From Heloderma charlesbogerti (Eukaryota; Chordata; Lepidosauria; Squamata; Helodermatidae): a DNA stretch of 64,000 nt. The stretch covers positions 1,116,001-1,180,000 of the forward strand of contig JANEZZ010001497.1 in the NCBI GenBank assembly GCA_026122225.1, in the 5' to 3' direction. The notes beneath the pieces were generated by a model. That model was not told the DNA's origin. It ran no database searches and worked only from the letters and a program-made list of their open reading frames with translations. The number at the start of each line of letters is the position of its first letter. Position 1 is the stretch's first letter. Shown here in pieces: positions 56,016 through 64,000 of the stretch. Made by a program: the position numbers and the translations under genes.

Positions 56016-56104
56016 AGCTATGAAAATAAAACATCTCTGCTTTATTTTTTGCATTGCCTTTCCCCATAGTCTACCTCCCACCCTCTCAAGGTATGACAAA
56101 TTGA
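56016..56104 (+). other. Signal-peptide-like reading frame in unit B
   Basis: AGCT-ATG-AAAATA opens MKIKHLCFIFCIAFPHS, a hydrophobic stretch that looks like a secretory signal, followed by CTCTCAAG|GTATGA as a possible donor. The ATG context AGCTATGAA is shared with defensin loci 2 and 4. The paralogous frame in unit A stops after three codons (ATGAAAAATTGA near 40313). No cysteine-rich exon follows. It could be a decayed defensin signal exon or chance. Confidence 0.2.
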
Positions 56105-56587
56105 CAATCACATGTTGTTTTAGAAAGAGAGGCCACCTAAATGTACCAAGGCTGCATATTTTGCATTGATGTTGCATGTGATGGATCTTTGCACACATCT
56201 ACAATGGTGTGTGACCAGAGAGACTATGTGCCTGCTTCTTGGTCATTCCCACAGCTTGTGATTGCAGCATCCCCCCCCCCACACACACACACAACAGGAC
56301 AGAGTCCCCAAACAATTAAAAAAATAAATGAAAATTCTGCAGTGGGAATCAGAAAATGCAAAATTCTTCAAACTGCATGTCTGGGCAACAAAACAGCAGA
56401 TAGACTCAGTATGGGTAAGCAGAATATTATGTATACCAGAAAGAAAATTTCTTCAAACCTTATAATATGAGGATGGTTTTAAATTGGCTATAATAGCTTA
56501 GGAAAGAGATGACAGGGCCATCACGATAGTTTGCTGTCACAGTGAAAAAAAAGCGAATTTGTCATTAGGTGCCAAATATCATTCCAC

Positions 56588-56776
56588 TTCCACAGGGAAA
56601 GTGGAAGGCAAAAGGAAGAGGGGCCGACCAAAGGTAAGATGGATGGATGATATTCTGGAGGTGACGGACTTGACCTTGGGGGAGCTGGGGGTGGCGATGG
56701 CTGACAGGAAGCTCTGGCGTGGGCTGGTCCATGAAGTCACGAAGAGTTGGAAGCAACTGACCGAATAAGCAACAAC
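56588..56776 (+). mobile_element. BovB 3' tail
   Basis: Encodes GKVEGKRKRGRPKVRWMDD and LWRGLVHEVTKSWKQLTE and ends in AACAAC. A perfect 10-bp duplication ATCATTCCAC lies at 56578-56587 and 56777-56786. The empty site is present in unit A at about 40885 and 41148. A clean, recent-looking insertion. Confidence 0.92.
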
Positions 56777-56962
56777 ATCATTCCACAGTACAAGGCAGAC
56801 TTTCGCTATGTGGGACATGAGGGCCTTACCATTCTGTGTCTCTCCTCCATCTTTCCAGTAACACATACGTAGTTTATCACAACATGTGGTTTGACATCAT
56901 ATCCCAGGGAGTCAGACTCCTTATGTTAGGAGAAGAATCTGGGGATACAAGGAGGAGAAATG

Positions 56963-57236
56963 CTGGATAGAGTCATAGAATAGAATAGAGTCATAGAATA
57001 GTAGGGTTGGAAGGGGCCTACAAGGCCATCGAGTCCAACCCCCTGCTCAAGGCAGGAATCCAAGTCAGAGCATCCCTGAAAGATGGCTGTCCAGCCTCGT
57101 CTTGAACGACTCCAGTGTGGGAGAGCCCACCACCTCCCTAGGTAAATGGTTTCATTGTCGTATTGCTCTAACAGTAAGGACGTTTTTCCTGATGTTCAGC
57201 CGGAACTAACAGTCAGGAAGTTTTTCCTGATGTTCA
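56963..57236 (-). mobile_element. CR1 3' end, minus strand
   Basis: The reverse complement is the CR1 3' terminus, with TCATAGAATAGTAGGGTTGG at its left. Unit A has GCTGGATGTGGGATTC without it (about 41333), and the flanks here are GCTGGAT and GCCGGAT. The right part carries a short internal tandem repeat of TTTTTCCTGATGTTCAGCCG. Confidence 0.85.
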
Positions 57237-57867
57237 GCCGGATGTGGGATTCACCCCCAGGCAGGATGAACCTTGAAACCTCGGTGAAGGAGGATCCCAG
57301 GGACAAACATAGCCACCAATGCTATGTTCCAAGGAGGTCATTCTGCCCCCCCTACTCTGATTTGGAACAAGAGACTCCCAATCCCCAACAGAGCCAATTT
57401 GTGAAGAATCAACCATGGTCCCTTTATGTGCTGACGGATTTCCCAGAAGAGGTGGAGGTAAAAAGCCTGACCTGCCTACTGCCTTCTAAACCAGTTGCCC
57501 CCAACCTGGTGCCCTCCAGATGCTTTGGAATTCAACTCCTATCAGCCCTGGCTAGCACGACCAATGGTGGTTCAACTGGCTCCACAGCTTTGATACTTTT
57601 CTGTGCCTGTGTCCAGTCTGCTCGCCCCCCACCTCCATTTGGAGCTGTCCATAGAACCACCTACTTCCCTGAACTCTCAGTTCACTTTCCCAGTTCACCC
57701 TGAGGACTCCACATGGAAGAAAATACATAATCACAGAGTATTTTCCCTGCCCATTCCGTCCAATAGCCAGTGAAGAAATACACAGCATAATGATTCAACA
57801 AGCATTGCCATGTTGGCTGTTAGAGCAATTCAAAGCCCAAACTGTTGTAATAATATCATGACATGAC

Positions 57868-60275
57868 AACTTGTGTGGTGGATAACTAGGGATGGCGGAG
57901 AATTTCTCCCCAAATCTTCGGGGGTCCAAGTGCCAATGCATTCGGCCCCCCGAAATCGGCAGTGAAATTCTCCGCCACCCCCCCCCGGGATGGGACTTAC
58001 CGTAGCCGAATGTCCCTCCCGGCAGCGGGTCCCGGCGGCGGTTTGGCGGGCTTTTGGCGGGCTTTTGGCGGGGGCAGCAGCCAGTCTTTCGACTGGCTGC
58101 TGCCGCCGCCATTACAGCTGAAGTAAAAAACAACAAAAACCCCGTGATAGGCTACGTAATGATTAACATAGCCTATCACGGCTAGATCTCCAAAGTCAGC
58201 CATGATAGGCTACGTTAATCGTTACATAGCCTATCACGGGTGACTTTGAAAAAAAAAAAAGGCATACGCAAATGGCGGCCCCCATGGGGCGCCGCCATTT
58301 GCGTTCCTTATTTGGTCCCGGTAGTCTACGTAAAGATTTACGTAGACTACGGCGAAAATAAGGGCAACGCAAATAACGGTGTTTTTTTTCAAAGTCACCC
58401 GTGATAGGCTACGTAATGATTAACGTAGCCTATCATGGCTGACTTTGCAAATCTAGCCATGATAGGCTGCGTAAATCGTTACATAGCCTATCACGGGGTC
58501 TTTTTTTTTTTTACTTTCATAGTTCGCGGCCGGGGAGACGGGGCGCTTCTCCCCGGCCTGAATTTTGGCCGGGTGAGGTGGGAAGCCTCCCCACCCAGCC
58601 TGAATTTCGGCCAGGCTAGGCAGGACGGCTCCCCCCCTCACCTGAACTTCGGGGGGAGAAGCAAAGCGCCTCCCCCCCCACTGCGAAGCAAGCTGCGAGA
58701 CCAGATAAGTGACTTTCGTACATCCCTATGGATAACTTCCTCCTACAGAAAGTAGAGGAAGGAACTAGAGGATCGGCTATCCTTGACTTGATTCTAACCA
58801 ACAGAGATGACTTAGTAGGTAAAGTAGCAGTTACAGGAACTCTGGGGGAAAGCGAACATGTTGTATTTGAGTTCTTGGTTCTAAGGGAAGCAAAAGCTGA
58901 GTGTAGTCAAATGCATACCCTGGATTTTAGGAAAGCTGATTTTAATAAACTCAGAACAATGATCAGGAAGGTCCATGGCAAGCGACGCTAATGAGAAAAG
59001 AAGTCCAAGATGGGTGGGAGCTTTTAAAAAAGGAAATTCTCAAGGCACAATCACAAGCAATTCCAACAAGAAGAAAAGGTGGAAGACAGCAGAAGAAGCC
59101 AATGTGGCTTCACAGAAAGCTTAGGGATGACCTGAAAACAAAAAAGGACACATATAGGAAGTGGAAAGAAGGCCAAGTAACAAAGGAAGAGTACAGGCAG
59201 ATAGCACAGAATTGCAGGGATGGCGTCCAGAAGGCTAAAGCTGAGAATGAGCTGAGGTTAGCAAGGGATGCTAAAAACAACAAAAAGGCTTTCTTCAGCT
59301 ACGTGCATAGTAAAAGGCAGAGGAAAGAAATGGTGGTTCAGCTATTAAATAAGGATGGCAAAATGATAGCAGATGACAAAGAAAAGGCAGAGGTGCTCAA
59401 TTCCTACTTTGGCTCAGTCTTCTCCCAAAAGAGGGTCTATGATCCCCCTGGCAAAGGCGAAGTACAGGCTGAAGGGGCAGGATTGCAGCTTGAGATCGAT
59501 AGGCATATGGTCAAGGAACACCTCATTACTTTGAATGAGTTCAAATCTCCAGGGCCAGATGAACTGCACCCTAGAGTTATAAAGGATCTGGCAGAAGAAC
59601 TCTCAGAACCGCTGTCTATTCTCTTGGAGAAATCATGGAGGACGGGGGAAGTGCCAGATGACTGGAGGAGGGCTAACGTTGTCCCTATCTTCAAAAAGGG
59701 TAAAAAGGAGGAACCTGGGAACTACAGACCAGTCAGTCTGACATCAATCCCTGGGAAAATTCTGGAGCAGATGATAAAGGAATCCATCTGGAAGCACCTT
59801 GAAAACAATGCCGTGATTACTCGAAGCCAACATGGATTTGTCAAAAACAAGTCCTGCCAGACAAATCTGATCTCATTTTTTGATCAAGTCACCTCCCTTG
59901 TAGACCATGGGAATGCTGTAGACATCATATACCTCGACTTCAGCAAAGCTTTCCACAAAGTACCCCTTGATATCCTGATGAGCAAACTAGCTCAAAGTGG
60001 GCTAGATGAAACAACGATCCGGTGGATCCACAGTTGGCTACAGAATCGGACTCCAAGAATGCTTATCAATGGGACCTTCTCAAACTGGGGAGAGGTAACG
60101 AGTGGGGTACCGCAGGGAGGTGGTGGGCTCTCCCACACTGGAGGCCTTCAAGACGAGGCTGGACAGCCATTTGTCAGGGATGCTCTGACTTGGATTCCTG
60201 CATTGAGCAGGGGGTTGGACTCGATAGCCTTGTAGGCCCCTTCCAACCCTACTATTCTATGATTCTATGAACTGT
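57868..60275 (+). mobile_element. CR1 LINE, 5'-truncated, internally deleted, interrupted
   Basis: Starts within ORF2 (ACTTGTGTGGTGGATAAC, matching 12641-12658), is split by the hAT-like element at 57887-58728 and resumes at 58737. Frames at 58728-58991 and 58991-60235 cover the end of the endonuclease, the linker and the early reverse transcriptase (SGVPQGG). At 60115 the sequence jumps from CCGCAGGG to GAGGTGGTGGGCTCTCCC, skipping the part equivalent to about 14040-14848 in the fuller copy and removing the catalytic FADD. GGG microhomology sits at the junction. Confidence 0.88.
57887..58728. mobile_element. hAT-like palindromic element inside a CR1
   Basis: A-type end TAGGGATGGCGGAGAATTTC and B end TTTCGTACATCCCTA, with a perfect duplication TGGATAAC at 57879-57886 and 58729-58736. 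TGGATAAC belongs to the CR1 sequence, so the insertion postdates that CR1. Hairpin chain at about 58143-58497. Minus-strand donor ACG|GTAAGT near 57999. The right donor is mutated to AT (CAG|ATAAGT). Confidence 0.9.
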
Positions 60276-61239
60276 ATTGGTGGCTCTAGGAGGGCACTCC
60301 ACTGGAGGAGAGGACAGGTGGGCATTCATAGGCACTATGTCAGGTGACTAGTAAGGCCCGAGGCTTCCGGCTCTGGGTTTTGTGGCCCCAGTCGGGAGAA
60401 ACGGCTTACCTCTGAGGCCAACCCTCCTCACCCACTCGGGTTCTGTGGCTCGAGGGGGGGGGGTGACAGGGGAGGGTCTCCCAGCCCCAAAATGGGTATG
60501 TCTGATTGGGGGGGGCGATGGTGCACACCTCGCCCCAGACAACGAATGCCTCACTCAACACCTGTCATGCTGGTTTTGTTTGCTGCACGCCCGCCGGTGC
60601 TTCCTTCGCAGATTGTAATCTATCAATAAATGTGGCCCTATTTTATCCCAAATCTATTTGTGTCATCTTGTCATTTCTCCCCCTGCCCTGTCCACCTGCA
60701 AGCTTTCCATCAGGGGGACACAAATTTATTCTGGTGTGGCAGCTGGAGGCATAGGTACATTTAGATTAAGATCTGAATGGGGAATTAAATTATTCATACA
60801 AGCACTTGGTATATCAACAAAGTTTCTTTGGATTTCAAATGAATAACAAAAAATAATAATAAATCCCCCTCCCTCATGTTACAATGGATCATTCCCCTTG
60901 TCCCTTCTTGTAGTTCTTCAGTTCTCATTGGTGTGTGCTCACACAGGGTCTGAGCTCTTTCCACTCCAACTCTTTCTTGGTTTGTTTTCTGAGATGTCCT
61001 TCATGTAGCAGGCCTCCTGCTCCTGCCCACCCCTCACAGCCATTCTGTCCCTGATGCCAATCAGCTCCCCATCTCTGGTCTCCCCTCAGATGCTAAAACC
61101 TCCCCTTCCCCTCAGCTGCCTTCTTCCTTCTCCCCCTCTTATCTCCCTTCCCCTTTTCCAGCTCTCTTTTCTTTTTAACCAGATTCCCCCTTTTCCATTC
61201 CCCTTACCACCTGTCCCCTTGCCAACATTCCAACCCACC
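60276..61239. other. Unassigned; polyadenylation-like signal at 60625
   Basis: GC-rich to 60600, then ATCAATAAATGTGG near 60622, which could be a poly(A) signal of a retroelement end or LTR. I found no matching terminal duplication. 60760-61240 is pyrimidine-rich with nothing recognised. Confidence 0.35.
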
Positions 61240-61700
61240 TGGCTTGACAACATTCCATTTGCATGGCCACACTGGCATGACTTGCTCTTAAGAAACCTGT
61301 GCTGGTTCTTTATGATGAGAGCAGGTGTTCTCCCTGGCATGGTCTCAGATCAGCTGCTCGACGGTCTGTTCCCGAAACTTGCCAGGTATTGATGTCAAGT
61401 TGTCTGGTTGGTAGTTTCCTGCTTTTTGAAGATGGCGGCAACATTTGACTGCTTCCTGTCTTGTGCCACTTCACCTGTTCTCCAAGAATGTTCAAAACGT
61501 CATACAGAGGGGCTCTGAGATATTGTTTCTTTCGTACCCTAGGATGCAGTTTATCTGGCTGTCAAGGCACAAATCCATCCATCGTGGCTTGGCTAGGTGC
61601 TATCCTACCACCTCTTTGCCTGTCTTTTCCTTACTAATTCGATCTATTCTTGCCCAGCCTAGCATAATTTCCCTTGTGGGGGCAAAGTAAGAGTTGATCA
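61240..61700 (-). mobile_element. Old CR1-like ORF2 fragment, minus strand
   Basis: In plus sense GCCAGGTATTGATGTCAAG, GGTTGGTAGTTTCCTG and CTTTTTGAAGATGGCG are reverse complements of the RT blocks ...IPGK, NYRPV and PIFKKG seen in the CR1 copies (compare 13600-13680). Highly diverged. Confidence 0.55.
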
Positions 61701-62177
61701 GTTCCACCTTCTTTCTGTCACACACTAACGTGTCTGCACCTTCTCCGTTTCATGGACCTGCCGCTTCCTGATTCTTCCCCTTGCCCAAAATATAGCCGAT
61801 CCCCTGTTTGGTATTTTTTCCATTATACCATAACAATCTCTCTCTACAGGACCCAAAAGGCCCACACAACTGCATTCCAGTGGCTGGCTGCAGAAGTGCT
61901 CATTGTACTGCTTTGAGTGTACCCTTCAGTTCAGTTCATGTTATTTCTCTTAGCTAAGAAGTATAACAGCTGAAAATTGGAAACTAAAATAGAAACCTTA
62001 AAAACCATGAAGAGTATTTCTGATCCAGTGAACCCTGAATACCTTCAATTTCTACTGTAGTTTACTGCTTCTTTTTGGTACACCATGATACCTTGAGGAG
62101 CAATGAACCAAGAGATTCTGCCATCGCATCATAAACATTAATACCCAGGGCTTACGTGGAAGTACATGCCAGAGACC
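61701..62177 (+). other. Upstream region of defensin locus 5
   Basis: From about 61905 this is paralogous to 45620-45990 upstream of relic 3. No other feature recognised. Confidence 0.5.
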
Positions 62178-62185
62178 TATAAATA
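62178..62185 (+). promoter_or_regulatory. TATA box of defensin locus 5
   Basis: TATAAATA about 105 bases before the start codon, followed by a (CT)n run at 62226-62255 in the presumed 5' UTR or leader. The paralogous relic 3 has TGTAAATG at this position. Confidence 0.6.
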
Positions 62186-62228
62186 GGTGAGTATTCTTCT
62201 TTCCAGATGACACAGGAATGTGATAACC

Positions 62229-62259
<31 letters not shown>

Positions 62260-62282
62260 GACATCAAAATCAAGTTGCAATC

Positions 62283-63021
62283 ATGCAGACTGGACACTTT
62301 TCCATTGTTGTCCTTTCATGGATGCTCTTCGTGTCTGCAGGTAGGGGATATATACCTCAACATTAAAAACAAACAAACCCATGCATAAATAAGGTAAAGG
62401 AGTATAGCATGATCGCACTGAAAAAGGACTCAAGATAATCTCAAACTGGGATGACCATTTAGCAGCCTATGCCTGTAGGTCACATCCAGGCTCCAAAGCA
62501 ATGTAGGGCAGGTTGCCCCTTCCAGCTTTACAAAATATGAATAATGATGTGGTAAAAAAATAATGACTGAAGACAAAAGGAGAAGGGGATGGCAGAGGAT
62601 GAGATGGCTAGATAGCATCACTGATGCAATGAATATGGACTTGAGGACGCTCCGGGAGAGAGCACAGGACAGGAAGGCCTGGCATGCTATGGTCGATGGG
62701 GTCACGAAGAGTCAGACACGAATGAACAACAACAACAACAACAAAATAATGATAATAATAATAACAAGGTCACAGAAGAATTATCTACTTTGTCATGCGA
62801 ATTTGTCCAGCATGTACTGCCCAGGTCTATTGCATCAGAATGAAGGAATGTCTTGGTTGAACAACTTTCTCTCTACAGGATACGCCTGCCTGAAAGAAGA
62901 TGTGAGTACTCCAGATGACTGCAAGTCGATTGAGGGTGAATGCATTTCTGGCGATGACTGCAATTCAATATTGCCAAGCATGGGAACATGTGGTGAAGGC
63001 ACCGTGTGTTGTATACCGTAA
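62283..63021 (+). CDS. Beta-defensin-like peptide, strongly acidic, extra cysteine
   Basis: Exon 1 is 62283-62340 (signal MQTGHFSIVVLSWMLFVSA, phase-1 end G|GTAGGG). Exon 2 starts at 62879 after TTTCTCTCTACAG and runs to 63017 (ATACC|GTAAGA), or to the TAA at 63019-63021. The mature part starts GYACLKED and carries C-x6-C-x5-C-x9-C-x5-CC: C-KSIEGE-C-ISGDD-C-NSILPSMGT-C-GEGTV-CC. A seventh Cys lies ten residues before the first. It has nine acidic and two basic residues, net about -7, opposite to a typical antimicrobial defensin. A possible third exon starts at 63095 after CATCCCGCAG (or at 63113) and could extend the frame to a TAA at 63216-63218. That is uncertain. TATA box at 62178. The intron contains a BovB tail. 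Splice sites and frame look intact. Confidence 0.82.
62567..62742 (+). mobile_element. BovB 3' tail in the intron of defensin locus 5
   Basis: Encodes RRRGWQRMRWLDSITDA and AWHAMVDGVTKSQTRMNN, with an AACAACAAC tail. Flanked by AAAATAATGA at 62557-62566 and 62743-62752. Confidence 0.87.
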
Positions 63022-63218
63022 GACTTCTGAATTTTTCAAATCCATGAAATTCAAATGGAACATGCGTTCGGTTTTTCATATTTTCATCCCGCAGCCTAGA
63101 ATGTGCTTGCAGAGATGATTTCTTAACCTGGAACAGGAAGGATTTTGAAGTCCTATCCATTAAAGATTTATCTTTGAAAAAAGTAAAAACAAAACAGAAG
63201 AGATCACAAAATGTTTAA

Positions 63219-63496
63219 TTAATGAATTACTGTGAATAATAGATTTATGCCTTTTGATGAATCACCTGCTTCTGAATAATAGGACAACTGATGTTAAAAA
63301 CCAGGGCATTATTTTCAATACTAAAACGAGGAGTGGCAGGAAACATCTTAGCAAAGACATTCCACTTCTTTGGAATGAAAAAAGTCCCCTTTGGGGAGGG
63401 CACTGGGGAGGCTGGCTTATGAAGCTCCTCCAGCTTCTCCAGCCTCCTTCCCTCCTGCTTCACAGACCTCCAGCTAGATGAGCACAAAAGCCCATG
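63219..63496. other. No recognised feature
   Basis: Downstream of defensin locus 5. It contains no clear polyadenylation signal and no recognisable coding motif. Confidence 0.35.
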
Positions 63497-63893
63497 TAGC
63501 CAGAATGCTACATGGGCGCCGCCATTTGCGTACGCACGTTGTTGTTTTTTTAAATCAGCCATGATAGGCTACGTAAACATTTACGTAGCCTATCACGGTA
63601 TTTTTTAAAAATCTAGCTGTCATAGGCTACGTAAATCTTTACATAGCATATCACATTTTTTTTTTTACCTGGAAATGGCGGTGGCGGCAGCCGGTCGGAA
63701 GACCGGCCGCCGCAGCCGCCGCTGCCGAACCGCTGCCGAGCCGCCGGTGGAGCTGCCGCCGCCAGGAAGATCTGCCTAAGGTAAGTCCCATCCTGGGGGG
63801 GGCGGGGGGCCATTCCGCCACTGATTTTGGGGGGCCGAATGCGCTGGCATTCGGCCTCCCCAAGATCCATGGCAGAACTTTCGTACATCCTTA
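63497..63893. mobile_element. hAT-like palindromic element, right part
   Basis: Begins inside a GCCGCCATTTGCGTACGC hairpin half, has two TAGGCTACGTAAA hairpins, a plus-strand donor AAG|GTAAGT at 63780/63781 and the terminus TTTCGTACATCCTTA. The left terminus is missing. Confidence 0.72.
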
Positions 63894-64000
63894 CCTGTGT
63901 GTTCCTCCCACTCTGCATAGGATGTCCCTCAGTTCGGAGTTCAGAGGCTGACAGGCATCCTAATAGTATTGTGCCCTAAAATTTATTTAATCAGGTGACA
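63894..64000. other. Window end, no feature
   Basis: Last 107 bases; nothing recognised. Confidence 0.4.

Larger units (their letters stand above)
54886..57826. repeat. Segmental duplication, unit B
   Basis: Shorter partner of 35637-42516. It lacks the LTR-like repeats, SINE, 264-bp tandem copy and hAT-like elements of unit A, and so preserves their empty sites. It has its own insertions: a TAGGGATG-family element (54996-55385), a BovB tail (56588-56776) and a CR1 end (56963-57236). Confidence 0.8.

Noticed and set aside
61054..61392. Proline/leucine-rich 112-codon frame
   Set aside because: Pyrimidine-rich low-complexity DNA running into an antisense CR1 relic; no domain and no splice-bounded structure.

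Overview
This is eukaryotic, non-coding-rich DNA, most likely from a squamate reptile (lizard or snake). The grounds are the mix of repeats (CR1, BovB/RTE, L2 and L1 LINEs, tRNA-derived SINEs, short hAT-like DNA transposons) and small beta-defensin genes whose signal peptide begins MKILYLLFA, the type known from squamate defensins and crotamine-like genes. There are no bacterial genes, operons, CRISPR arrays or rRNA. The species cannot be named from sequence alone.

The host genes are a beta-defensin cluster with five loci: (1) a minus-strand mature exon at 16914-17052; (2) a plus-strand gene at 31026-33258 with a damaged splice acceptor and a moved cysteine; (3) a signal-exon relic at 46202-46259; (4) the best-preserved cationic gene at 48304-49066; (5) a strongly acidic gene at 62283-63021. 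Wherever they can be checked, the loci share one architecture: a signal exon ending in phase 1, then a mature exon ending in phase 2 at a donor that overlaps an in-frame stop codon. Loci 2 and 4 are duplicates, loci 3 and 5 are related, and an intergenic unit (35637-42516 and 54886-57826) is also duplicated.

Most of the rest is transposons. About a quarter of the window belongs to one family of elements with TAGGGATG...CATCCCTA termini and 8-bp target-site duplications (hAT-like). I count 18 copies with both ends plus several fragments. Their interiors are chains of perfect or near-perfect hairpins, in several copies nested inside element-scale foldback symmetry. Nearly all copies carry consensus 5' splice donors pointing outward near their ends. 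Two copies are nested inside relatives, and one is a 2-kb foldback.

Layout. 1-6.9 kb: hAT-like elements, L2, a SINE and a nested hAT pair. 7.1-16.9 kb: a three-level nest, with a nearly full-length CR1 (tandem 5' monomers, intact ORF1, ORF2 with one frameshift) inside a BovB inside a minus-strand L1, ending about 20 bp from the minus-strand defensin exon. 17-30 kb: hAT-like elements, BovB tails, L2 and SINEs. 30.5-35 kb: defensin locus 2 with intronic insertions. 35.6-42.5 kb: duplicated unit A with two solo-LTR-like repeats. 43-49.8 kb: hAT-like elements, defensin loci 3 and 4 and a perfect 0.4-kb palindrome. 50-53.2 kb: minus-strand BovB with only three visible lesions. 53.3-60.3 kb: CR1 copies and unit B. 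60.3-64 kb: old repeats and defensin locus 5.
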